Shown here piece after piece: positions 56,527-64,000 of a stretch of 64,000 nt of DNA; within the stretch, counting starts at the first letter, position 1; each line of letters begins with the position of its first letter. A program made the translations under genes and the position numbers. The notes beneath the pieces are model-generated. The model was not told where the DNA came from and ran no database searches. It was given only the letters and a program-made list of their open reading frames with translations. Source of the stretch: Methylotenera versatilis 301 (lineage in GTDB: Bacteria > Pseudomonadota > Gammaproteobacteria > Burkholderiales > Methylophilaceae); assembly GCF_000093025.1 (NCBI RefSeq), contig NC_014207.1, positions 1,240,001-1,304,000 on the forward strand, read 5' to 3'.

Positions 56527-57432
56527 ATGAATCAAATAAAAATTCTCTTGCTCGGTAAAAACGGCCAAGTTGGTTGGGAGTTGCAGCGCAGCCTAGCGCC
56601 ATTAGGCGAAGTGATTGCTTTAGATGCGAAAAGCTTAGCGTATTGCGGAGACTTTACAAATCTTGATGGGCTTGCTCAAGCTATTCGGACCATTGCCCCA
56701 GATGTTATTGTGAATGCGGCCGCCCATACTGCGGTGGATAAAGCGGAAAGTGAGCCTGAGCTGGCGCGAACTATTAATGCGCTTGCGCCAGCTGTTTTGG
56801 CGAATGAAGCCAAGCGAATTGGAGCGTGGCTTGTTCATTATTCTACGGATTATGTGTTCGATGGAAGTGGCGAAATGCCTAGGCTAGAAACGGATGAGGT
56901 TTCGCCATTGAGCATTTATGGTCACACCAAGCTGGAAGGCGAAAATGCTATCGTTGCATCAGGCTGTAAGCATTTAATCTTTCGCACAAGCTGGGTATAT
57001 GCCGCGCGCGGTGGAAACTTTGCCAAAACCATGTTGAAACTCGCGCAAGAACGGGATTCATTAAAAGTGATTAACGATCAAATAGGCGCGCCAACTGGGG
57101 CTGATTTGCTTGCAGATGTAACGGCACATGGCATTCGCAAAGCTTTAGTAAGCCCAGAAGTGAGCGGTTTATATCACCTTGTAGCAAGTGGTGAAACTTC
57201 TTGGCATGGATACGCAAGCTTTGTGATTGAGCATGCGCGTCAAGCAGGTGTTGAGATTAAAGTTGCGGCTGATGCAATTCAGGCTGTGCCAACGTCATCT
57301 TTCCCTACACCTGCCAAGAGGCCGTTAAATTCACGTTTAAATACAAATAAATTGCAAAATAGTTTTGACTTGGTTTTGCCAAGTTGGCAAAGTGGCGTCA
57401 CTCGTTTGTTGGCTGAAATTCTAGATAAATAG
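56527..57432 (+). CDS. rfbD: dTDP-4-dehydrorhamnose reductase
   Basis: A 301-residue short-chain dehydrogenase catalysing the last step of dTDP-L-rhamnose synthesis. LLLGKNGQVGWELQR carries the NAD(P)H glycine motif; the catalytic YxxxK is YGHTKLEGE, with HYSTDYVFDG upstream. It opens the rfbDAC group; rfbB (4,6-dehydratase) is not in the window. The product feeds O-antigen or exopolysaccharide. Confidence 0.95.
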   Translation: MNQIKILLLGKNGQVGWELQRSLAPLGEVIALDAKSLAYCGDFTNLDGLAQAIRTIAPDVIVNAAAHTAVDKAESEPELARTINALAPAVLANEAKRIGAWLVHYSTDYVFDGSGEMPRLETDEVSPLSIYGHTKLEGENAIVASGCKHLIFRTSWVYAARGGNFAKTMLKLAQERDSLKVINDQIGAPTGADLLADVTAHGIRKALVSPEVSGLYHLVASGETSWHGYASFVIEHARQAGVEIKVAADAIQAVPTSSFPTPAKRPLNSRLNTNKLQNSFDLVLPSWQSGVTRLLAEILDK

Positions 57433-57479
57433 ACATCATTAATAGTCGGCATAAAATAAAAGAAAAGTTGAGGTAGATT

Positions 57480-58367
57480 ATGGCAACACGTAAAGGCATT
57501 ATCCTCGCAGGAGGTTCTGGTACTAGGCTGTACCCTGTAACCAAGGTAGTTTCAAAACAACTGCTGCCGATTCATGATAAACCGATGATTTATTATCCGC
57601 TCAGCACTTTAATGTTGGCGGGCATACGTGATATTTTGATCATATCCACACCACAAGATACGCCGCGTTTTCAGGAGTTGTTAGGCGATGGCAGCGATTG
57701 GGGTCTGAATTTAGAATATGCAGTACAACTAAGTCCAGACGGCTTAGCGCAAGCGTTTATTATTGGCAAAGACTTCGTTGGCAATAATCCCAGCGCCTTA
57801 GTGCTTGGCGATAATATTTTTTACGGGCATGACTTGCATATGCAACTTGAGCAAGCAACAGCGCGTGAACATGGTGCAACGGTGTTTGCTTACCACGTCC
57901 AAGATCCTGAGCGTTATGGTGTGGTGGCTTTTGACGGCGATGGACGTGCAACAAGTTTGGAAGAGAAGCCATTAAAACCGCTAAGCAATTATGCGGTAAC
58001 GGGTTTGTATTTCTACGACAATCAAGTTGCAGATATTGCAGCCGATCTTAAACCTTCACCAAGAGGGGAGTTAGAGATTACAGATTTGAATCGTATTTAC
58101 CTTGAACGGAATCAGCTAAGTGTTGAAATTATGGGTCGTGGCTATGCGTGGCTAGATACGGGTACACATGAAAGCATGATTGATGCGAGTAACTTTATTC
58201 AGACTATAGAGCAGCGACAAGGACTTAAAGTCGCTTGCCCAGAAGAAATTGCTTATCGCAAAGGCTTTATTAACGCAGCACAAGTTGAGAAGCTCGCACA
58301 GCCGCTAGCTAAGAATGGCTACGGACAATATCTACTTCGTATGTTAAAAGATGGAGTGCAGCCTTGA
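57480..58367 (+). CDS. rfbA: Glucose-1-phosphate thymidylyltransferase
   Basis: A 295-residue nucleotidyltransferase making dTDP-glucose. The N-terminal [26 protein letters not shown] is the nucleotide-binding signature; [12 protein letters not shown] and the [17 protein letters not shown] region follow. Length is typical of RmlA. It lies 47 nt after rfbD and its stop overlaps the rfbC start. Confidence 0.96.
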   Translation: MATRKGIILAGGSGTRLYPVTKVVSKQLLPIHDKPMIYYPLSTLMLAGIRDILIISTPQDTPRFQELLGDGSDWGLNLEYAVQLSPDGLAQAFIIGKDFVGNNPSALVLGDNIFYGHDLHMQLEQATAREHGATVFAYHVQDPERYGVVAFDGDGRATSLEEKPLKPLSNYAVTGLYFYDNQVADIAADLKPSPRGELEITDLNRIYLERNQLSVEIMGRGYAWLDTGTHESMIDASNFIQTIEQRQGLKVACPEEIAYRKGFINAAQVEKLAQPLAKNGYGQYLLRMLKDGVQP

Positions 58368-58906
58368 TAGTCACGCCAACAGCAATTGCAGATGTACTGG
58401 TGATTGAACCTAATGTCTTCGGTGATGATAGAGGTTTCTTTTTTGAAAGCTTTAATCATGCGAAATTTGAAGCGGCAATAGGTAAGCCAGTTAAGTTCGT
58501 ACAGGACAATCACTCTAAGTCTGCAGAAAATGTGTTGCGCGGCATGCATTACCAAATTCAGCAACCACAGGGTAAATTAGTGCGAGTCGTGCAGGGTATT
58601 GTATTTGATGTCGCTGTGGATATTCGTAAGAATTCGTCGACTTTTGGTCAGTGGGTGGGTGAGATTTTGTCTGCCGAAAATAAAAAACAGCTATGGGTGC
58701 CAGAGGGTTTCGCTCATGGCTTTGTGGTGCTTTCTAAAACTGCAGAATTTCTGTACAAAACGACTGATTACTACGCCCCTGAATTCGAGCGTTGTATCGC
58801 ATGGAATGATCCTGAAATCGATATTAAATGGCCCATTAATGGTGCAGCGTTATTATCTGCAAAAGATCAGTTAGGTAAATCTTTTGCTGAGGCGGAGCAT
58901 TTCTAA
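58364..58906 (+). CDS. rfbC: dTDP-4-dehydrorhamnose 3,5-epimerase, TTG start
   Basis: A 180-residue cupin epimerase of dTDP-L-rhamnose synthesis. [16 protein letters not shown], the catalytic RGMHYQ (His-Tyr region) and [10 protein letters not shown] are diagnostic. The start is TTG, which overlaps the rfbA stop as TTGA; GGAG sits seven bases upstream inside rfbA. The overlap implies coupled translation. Confidence 0.93.
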   Translation: MIVTPTAIADVLVIEPNVFGDDRGFFFESFNHAKFEAAIGKPVKFVQDNHSKSAENVLRGMHYQIQQPQGKLVRVVQGIVFDVAVDIRKNSSTFGQWVGEILSAENKKQLWVPEGFAHGFVVLSKTAEFLYKTTDYYAPEFERCIAWNDPEIDIKWPINGAALLSAKDQLGKSFAEAEHF

Positions 58907-59060
58907 TAGATTTACCCTGAAATTCTGCGTAAAGCACTTGCTTGAACCATTCCATTCTATTCAAATCGTTACATGCACGCTTTAATCTCTATGCACCATA
59001 TTGGTTAGCCGTGCCTTTTCTGCGATAATGCTATTTTGATTATTAATGGAAGTTAAGCAA

Positions 59061-59372
59061 ATGGCACAATTTGACAATGTAAGTGTAAAGAAAAAAGCCA
59101 ACATTTACTTTGATGGTAAATGCGTTAGTCACACTGTAATGCTACCAAATGGAACACGCAGCACAATTGGCGTTATTTTCCCTAGTTCACTTACATTCAA
59201 TACGGCAGCACCAGAGTTAATGGAGATTAACTCTGGTTCATGCAAAGTTCGTCTAAGTGGTGAAGAGACATGGAAAACTTACGGTGAGGGTGAGAAATTT
59301 ACTGTGCCTGGTAATTCAAGTTTTGATATTGAGGTAACTGAAACACTAGACTACGTTTGTCACTTTGAGTAA
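59061..59372 (+). CDS. ppnP: Pyrimidine/purine nucleoside phosphorylase
   Basis: A 103-residue cupin of the PpnP (YaiE, DUF1255) family, which phosphorolyses several nucleosides to free bases and ribose-1-phosphate. [27 protein letters not shown] and the C-terminal [13 protein letters not shown]...YVCHFE match the family. An ATG five codons earlier (59046) is possible, with the start uncertain. A structured spacer and yajQ follow. Confidence 0.9.
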   Translation: MAQFDNVSVKKKANIYFDGKCVSHTVMLPNGTRSTIGVIFPSSLTFNTAAPELMEINSGSCKVRLSGEETWKTYGEGEKFTVPGNSSFDIEVTETLDYVCHFE

Positions 59373-59384
59373 AGGTTGATGCTT

Positions 59385-59452
59385 GGTGCTACATTGTTGC
59401 TCGCACTCGCCGTACTAATCGTACTGTCTTCGTGCTCTCGCCTAGTAGCACC
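59385..59452 (+). promoter_or_regulatory. Stem-loop leader between ppnP and yajQ
   Basis: GGTGCTAC (59385-59392) is complementary to GTAGCACC (59445-59452), enclosing a GC-richer stretch with GTAC-TAATC-GTAC. It occupies most of the 108-nt gap; a GAGGAG ribosome binding site follows for yajQ. Confidence 0.45.
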
Positions 59453-59480
59453 TCCGCTTGAAAGTGTTTGAGGAGAAAAA

Positions 59481-59975
59481 ATGCCAAGTTTTGATATTTC
59501 ATCTGAAGTTGATATGGTCGCGTTGAAAAATGCGATTGATACTGCGGGTAAACAAATTACCAATCGTTATGATTTTAAAGGCACTTCAGCCAAGGTTGAG
59601 TTGAACGAGAAAGACAGTATTATTACCTTGTTTGGTGATAATGACTTTCAGCTAGATCAGATTAAAGACATTTTGCTGCCCGGTATGGAGAAAAAAGAGC
59701 CTGATTCTACGAAACGCCTTGAGCATAAAGATGTCCAAAAAGTTGGCGGCAATAAAGTCAAGCAAGAACTTAAAATCAAAGATGGTATTGATAGCGATTT
59801 AGCAAAACGTATCAGCAAGTTAATCAAAGACTCTGGTTTAAAAGTTCAGGCGAGTATTCAAGGCGACACTGTGCGTGTGAACGGTGCAAAGCGTGACTTG
59901 CTGCAAGATGCGATTGCCTTCGTGAAAAAGTCTGTGACGGATTTTCCATTGCAGTTTGGTAATTTTAGAGATTAG
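59481..59975 (+). CDS. YajQ-family cyclic-di-GMP-binding protein
   Basis: A 164-residue protein with two ferredoxin-like halves: MPSFDISSEVDMVALKNAID, NRYDFKGTSAKVELNEKD and a second half with IKDGIDSDLAKRISKLIKDSGLKVQASIQGD. Some YajQ proteins bind cyclic di-GMP and control transcription or virulence; the E. coli member's role is unclear. GAGGAG precedes the ATG. leuC starts 15 nt later, so it may share the leu transcript. Confidence 0.93.
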   Translation: MPSFDISSEVDMVALKNAIDTAGKQITNRYDFKGTSAKVELNEKDSIITLFGDNDFQLDQIKDILLPGMEKKEPDSTKRLEHKDVQKVGGNKVKQELKIKDGIDSDLAKRISKLIKDSGLKVQASIQGDTVRVNGAKRDLLQDAIAFVKKSVTDFPLQFGNFRD

Positions 59976-59990
59976 TTTTTAGGTTAAAAC

Positions 59991-61403
59991 ATGGCAAAAA
60001 CGCTATACGATAAGTTGTTTGACTCCCACGTTGTGCATGAAGAAAACGGCACTGCGCTGATTTACATTGACCGCCATTTGGTTCATGAAGTCACAAGTCC
60101 TCAAGCATTTGAAGGCTTGCGTTTGGCTGGCCGTAAACCTTGGCGTATTTCATCTATTGTGGCAACTGCTGATCACAACACGCCGACCAATGGCTGGGAT
60201 AAAGGCTTGGCAGGAATTGCTGATCCTGTGGCGCGCTTACAGATTGAAACTTTAACTAGTAATATTAGTGAGTTTGGAGCAAAAGCTTACTTTCCATTTA
60301 TGAATAAAAATCAAGGCATCGTGCATGTGGTCGGGCCTGAGCAAGGTGCGACTTTGCCAGGTATGACCGTGGTTTGCGGTGATTCACATACCAGCACACA
60401 TGGCGCATTCGGCGCATTGGCGCATGGTATAGGCACTTCAGAAGTTGAACACGTGATGGCAACGCAATGCTTGGTGCAGAAGAAGTCTAAAACCATGCAA
60501 GTGCTAGTGAATGGTGAGTTAGGTAAAGGTGTAACAGCCAAAGATGTGGCATTGGCCATTATCGGCAAAACAGGTACTGCGGGTGGTAACGGCTATGCGA
60601 TTGAGTTTGCGGGTTCTGCGATTCGCGGCTTAAGTATGGAAGGTCGTATGACCTTGTGTAATATGGCGATTGAAGCAGGTGCTCGCGCTGGCTTGGTGGC
60701 AGTGGATGAAAAAACCATTGAGTATGTAAAAGGCCGCCCATTCTCACCTAAAGCTGACCAATGGGATGCCGCTGTTGCTTATTGGAAAACTTTGCATACA
60801 GATTCTGGTGCTGAGTTCGATACCGTTGTCGCTTTAAATGCTGAAGACATTCAGCCACAAGTGACGTGGGGCACTTCGCCAGAAATGGTCGTCAGTATCG
60901 ATGGACGTGTACCGAGTTTGGATTTAGCCAAAAATGAAGTGCAGCGTGCCGATTGGGAGCGTGCTTACGCTTACATGGGTTTAACGCCAAATACGCCTAT
61001 CAATGAAATTAATATTGATAAAGTATTTATCGGCTCCTGTACTAACTCGCGTATTGAAGATTTGCGTGCCGCCGCTGCCGTGGCTAAAGGTAAACACATC
61101 GCGCCAAATGTTAAGTTAGCGCTAGTGGTGCCAGGTTCTGGTTTGGTAAAAGCCCAAGCGGAACAAGAAGGCTTGGACAAGATTTTTATTGCAGCAGGTT
61201 TTGAGTGGCGCGAGCCAGGATGCTCGATGTGTTTGGCAATGAACGCTGACCGATTAGAAGCTGGCGAGCGTTGTGCTTCGACTTCGAATCGCAATTTTGA
61301 AGGGCGCCAAGGTCAGGGTGGTCGCACGCATTTAGTCAGTCCGGAAATGGCTGCTGCCGCAGCGGTAGCCGGTCATTTTGTAGATGTTAGGCAGTTTGTT
61401 TGA
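59991..61403 (+). CDS. leuC: 3-isopropylmalate dehydratase large subunit
   Basis: A 470-residue aconitase-family subunit isomerising 2- to 3-isopropylmalate in leucine synthesis. The [4Fe-4S] cluster Cys lie in [14 protein letters not shown] and [24 protein letters not shown] is the family signature. It heads leuC-entericidin-leuD-leuB. Confidence 0.97.
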   Translation: MAKTLYDKLFDSHVVHEENGTALIYIDRHLVHEVTSPQAFEGLRLAGRKPWRISSIVATADHNTPTNGWDKGLAGIADPVARLQIETLTSNISEFGAKAYFPFMNKNQGIVHVVGPEQGATLPGMTVVCGDSHTSTHGAFGALAHGIGTSEVEHVMATQCLVQKKSKTMQVLVNGELGKGVTAKDVALAIIGKTGTAGGNGYAIEFAGSAIRGLSMEGRMTLCNMAIEAGARAGLVAVDEKTIEYVKGRPFSPKADQWDAAVAYWKTLHTDSGAEFDTVVALNAEDIQPQVTWGTSPEMVVSIDGRVPSLDLAKNEVQRADWERAYAYMGLTPNTPINEINIDKVFIGSCTNSRIEDLRAAAAVAKGKHIAPNVKLALVVPGSGLVKAQAEQEGLDKIFIAAGFEWREPGCSMCLAMNADRLEAGERCASTSNRNFEGRQGQGGRTHLVSPEMAAAAAVAGHFVDVRQFV

Positions 61404-61433
61404 TTTCTCATAAACAATTAATAGGAGTAATAA

Positions 61434-61562
61434 ATGAATAAATTGTTTGTATTGGTGGCACTTGCTTGTGCATTGGTATTGACAGGTTGCAACACATGGC
61501 ATGGTTTCGGTAAAGACTTGGAAACGGCCGGCGAAAAAATTAAGAATTCACCAAATAACTGA
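61434..61562 (+). CDS. Entericidin A/B-like lipoprotein
   Basis: A 42-residue lipoprotein: [20 protein letters not shown], with the lipobox LTGC, and a short tail [18 protein letters not shown] matching the entericidin pattern (G.D....G..I). AGGAG is six bases before the ATG. It overlaps the leuD start by one base (TGATG). Such small lipoproteins sit between leuC and leuD in several betaproteobacteria as I recall. A classic antidote-toxin EcnAB pair is not seen. Confidence 0.85.
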   Translation: MNKLFVLVALACALVLTGCNTWHGFGKDLETAGEKIKNSPNN

Positions 61563-62200
61563 TGAAACCATTTACTCAATTAAACGGGTTAGTGGCGCCG
61601 CTAGATCGCGCCAACGTCGATACCGATGCCATTATCCCTAAGCAATTTCTTAAGTCGATTAAGCGTAGTGGTTTTGGACCCAATGCATTTGATGAATGGC
61701 GTTATTTAGACCACGGTGAACCCGGTATGGATAACTCCAAACGCAAAATCAACCCTGATTTTGTGCTAAATCAAACACGTTATCAAGGGGCTAGCGTTTT
61801 GCTAACTCGCGAGAATTTTGGCTGTGGCTCATCAAGAGAGCACGCACCATGGGCGCTGGAAGATTTTGGTTTTAAAGTGATTATCGCCTCAAGCTATGCG
61901 GATATTTTCTTTAACAATTGTTTCAAAAACGGCATGTTGCCTATTGTGTTGTCAGCTGAAATTGTAGATAACTTGTTTAACCAAGTGTTTGCAACAGAGG
62001 GCTATAAGCTTGATGTGGATTTAAGCGCTCAAACAGTCACCACTCCTAGTGGGGAAGTATTCCGGTTTGAAGTTGATACATTCCGTAAACACTGCTTGTT
62101 GAATGGCTTGGATGACATTGGTTTAACTATGCAGCATCAGGATAAAATTAAGGCGTTTGAAGCAAAGCATGAACAGGCTCAACCATGGCTGTTTAATTAA
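61562..62200 (+). CDS. leuD: 3-isopropylmalate dehydratase small subunit
   Basis: A 212-residue swivel-domain subunit partnering Leu[24 protein letters not shown] and the substrate loop [13 protein letters not shown] are diagnostic. The start codon overlaps the lipoprotein stop. A 69-nt gap separates it from leuB. Confidence 0.97.
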   Translation: MKPFTQLNGLVAPLDRANVDTDAIIPKQFLKSIKRSGFGPNAFDEWRYLDHGEPGMDNSKRKINPDFVLNQTRYQGASVLLTRENFGCGSSREHAPWALEDFGFKVIIASSYADIFFNNCFKNGMLPIVLSAEIVDNLFNQVFATEGYKLDVDLSAQTVTTPSGEVFRFEVDTFRKHCLLNGLDDIGLTMQHQDKIKAFEAKHEQAQPWLFN

Positions 62201-62269
62201 ATATTTGCTCAACTGTAGGTTATAAATCTATAGGCTATAAATTAAGTTATAAATTAAGAAAGTAATTTC

Positions 62270-63325
62270 ATGAAAATCGCAGTATTGCCAGGTGATGGTA
62301 TTGGTCCGGAAATCGTAGCTCAAGCAGTTAAAGTGTTAAAAGCGCTAAATTTGAATCTCACTATGACAGAGGCGCCAATTGGCGGCGCTGGTTATGAGGC
62401 TGCAGGTGATCCGCTGCCAGATGCGACTTTGCAATTGGCTAAAGACTCTGATGCGGTTTTGCTAGGTGCTGTTGGCGATTGGAAATATGACAAATTAGAG
62501 CGCCATCTACGCCCAGAGCGTGGTTTGTTGCGCATTCGTAAAGAGCTTAATTTGTTTGCAAACCTACGTCCAGCTTTGCTTTATCCTGAGTTGGCTGGTG
62601 CGTCTACACTAAAACCTGAAATCGTTTCTGGTTTGGATTTAATGATTATCCGTGAATTGACTGGTGATATTTATTTTGGTCAACCACGCGGTATCAGTAC
62701 GCTAGAAAATGGCGAACGCGAAGGTATCAACACCATGCGTTATAACGAATCTGAAATTAAGCGCATTGGCCGTGTGGCGTTTGATATTGCAATGAAACGT
62801 AACAAAAAGGTTTGCTCAGTAGATAAAGCCAACGTGCTAGAAACAACTGAATTATGGCGTCAAGTCATGATTGAACTATCAGCTGAATACCCTGAAGTTG
62901 AGTTAAGCCATATGTATGTGGATAACGCGGCGATGCAGTTAATTCGCGCCCCTAAGCAGTTTGATGTGATGGTCACGGGTAATATTTTTGGCGATATTCT
63001 TTCTGATGAAGCTTCAATGCTCACAGGTTCAATCGGCATGTTGCCATCCGCTTCATTGGATGCGAACAATAAAGGTATGTACGAACCTAGCCACGGTTCT
63101 GCGCCTGATATTGCAGGTAAAGACATTGCGAATCCATTGGCGACTATACTTTCAGCGGCCATGATGTTGCGTTACACATTCAACGATGAAGCTAACGCAG
63201 TTAAGATTGAAAACGCATGTAAAAAAGCTTTGGCGCAGGGTTACAGAACCGCTGATATTGCAACTGAGGGTTGTAACTTGGTGGGCTGTAATGCCATGGG
63301 CGATGCGGTTGTTGCCGCATTGTAA
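62270..63325 (+). CDS. leuB: 3-isopropylmalate dehydrogenase
   Basis: A 351-residue NAD-dependent beta-decarboxylating dehydrogenase, third step of leucine synthesis. [11 protein letters not shown] at the start, [20 protein letters not shown] and the metal-binding [17 protein letters not shown] are conserved. In the leuCDB-asd operon; 33 nt before asd. Confidence 0.97.
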   Translation: MKIAVLPGDGIGPEIVAQAVKVLKALNLNLTMTEAPIGGAGYEAAGDPLPDATLQLAKDSDAVLLGAVGDWKYDKLERHLRPERGLLRIRKELNLFANLRPALLYPELAGASTLKPEIVSGLDLMIIRELTGDIYFGQPRGISTLENGEREGINTMRYNESEIKRIGRVAFDIAMKRNKKVCSVDKANVLETTELWRQVMIELSAEYPEVELSHMYVDNAAMQLIRAPKQFDVMVTGNIFGDILSDEASMLTGSIGMLPSASLDANNKGMYEPSHGSAPDIAGKDIANPLATILSAAMMLRYTFNDEANAVKIENACKKALAQGYRTADIATEGCNLVGCNAMGDAVVAAL

Positions 63326-63358
63326 AGTGACGGCACTAAACTAATTAAGGTTATTGAT

Positions 63359-64000
63359 ATGCTTAAAGTTGGATTTGTTGGTTGGCGCGGTATGGTAGGT
63401 TCAGTCCTCATGCAGCGCATGATGGAAGAAAATGATTTTGCGTTAATCGAACCGCAGTTTTTCACGACTTCACAAGTCGGTGGGAAAGCGCCGAATGTAG
63501 GTAAAGATTCTGCGCCACTAAAAGACGCGATGAGTATTGTTGACTTAAAAGCAATGGATGCGATTGTGTCATGCCAAGGTGGTGATTATACCAGCGAGAT
63601 ATTCCCTAAACTCCGTGCAGAAGGCTGGAATGGGCATTGGATTGATGCGGCTTCTACTTTACGCATGGAAAAAGATGCTGTGATTATTCTTGATCCAGTC
63701 AATATGCACGTAATTCAAGATGCTTATGCACAAGGCAACAAAAACTGGGTGGGCGGAAATTGTACCGTTTCATTAATGTTGATGGCATTGAATGGCTTGT
63801 TTAAAGCCAATTTAGTGCAATGGGCAACGTCAATGACTTATCAAGCGGCTTCTGGCGCGGGTGCACAAAACATGCGTGAATTGCTCAAACAAATGGGCGA
63901 AGCGCATTTTGCGGCAAGTTCATTGTTAGCAGATCCAGCTTCGGCAATTTTAGATATTGACCGCACTGTTGCAGGTACTTTGCGTGACGATAAATTTCCA
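63359..64000 (+). CDS. asd: Aspartate-semialdehyde dehydrogenase, truncated by window edge
   Basis: The visible 214 residues start MLKVGFVGWRGMVGSVLMQR (NADP-binding) and include the catalytic Cys in GGNCTVSLML (~residue 134) and SGAGAQNMREL. It makes aspartate semialdehyde for Lys, Met, Thr and diaminopimelate synthesis. AAGG lies nine bases before the ATG. The 3' end is outside the window. It follows leuB as commonly in betaproteobacteria. Confidence 0.96.
   Translation, partial: MLKVGFVGWRGMVGSVLMQRMMEENDFALIEPQFFTTSQVGGKAPNVGKDSAPLKDAMSIVDLKAMDAIVSCQGGDYTSEIFPKLRAEGWNGHWIDAASTLRMEKDAVIILDPVNMHVIQDAYAQGNKNWVGGNCTVSLMLMALNGLFKANLVQWATSMTYQAASGAGAQNMRELLKQMGEAHFAASSLLADPASAILDIDRTVAGTLRDDKFP

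Noticed and set aside
61434-61562. Entericidin toxin/antidote locus
   Set aside because: Only one small lipoprotein is present, embedded in leuC-leuD; there is no second partner.

Overview
The window looks like chromosome from an AT-rich betaproteobacterium, most probably a member of the Methylophilaceae (Methylotenera-like). This is inferred from gene content: zwf and pgl, a PEP-CTERM protein, a complete fructose PTS with an EI/HPr/IIA fusion, guaBA, the ratA/rnfH/smpB cluster, and leuC-entericidin-leuD-leuB-asd. The tmRNA tag reads ANDETYSLAA. No rRNA gene, canonical tRNA gene or CRISPR array was seen.

Layout. 1-8 kb: truncated Orn/Lys/Arg decarboxylase, dcd, a PhoD-like metallophosphatase, zwf, a dienelactone hydrolase, pgl, a PEP-CTERM protein and a YdcF protein. 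8-13.6 kb: two tandem DEAD-box helicases (one with a long RG-rich disordered tail and a TTG start) divergent from typA. 13.7-18.7 kb: a three-gene redox operon. One protein joins FAD/NAD(P), two cyclic-nucleotide domains and 4x[4Fe-4S]; the second is a membrane protein with two His pairs spaced like those of cytochrome b; the third is an FHA domain fused through a membrane helix to ten CxxCH haem sites. 19-27.4 kb: a fructose uptake operon (DeoR regulator, IIA-HPr-EI, FruK, FruA, LamB-like porin, Fbp). 27.9-43.7 kb: housekeeping genes (ABC-F, greA/B-like, guaA, guaB, GntR regulator, rnfH, ratA, smpB, Tim44-like, OmpA, recQ, a diguanylate cyclase).

43.8-52.9 kb: ssrA (tmRNA) followed by an 8.6-kb integrated island bounded by identical 80-bp direct repeats. 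The island carries a P4-type integrase, a structured RNA candidate, an AlpA-like regulator behind a leader peptide and an RBS-spanning hairpin, and a compact operon of small unknown genes. Its cargo is a DUF4149 protein, a stand-alone GAF protein, a degenerate receiver domain and two paralogous small helical proteins with diverged promoter/leader repeats.

52.97-64 kb: a nitroreductase with a divergent TetR regulator, small unknown genes, rfbD-rfbA-rfbC (dTDP-rhamnose), ppnP, yajQ, then leuC, an entericidin-like lipoprotein, leuD, leuB and a truncated asd.

The strongest candidates for an undescribed system are the FHA/decahaem - cytochrome b - cNMP/FAD/ferredoxin operon, which reads as a signal-gated transmembrane electron-transfer chain, and the small ssrA-targeted island with layered RNA-level control.
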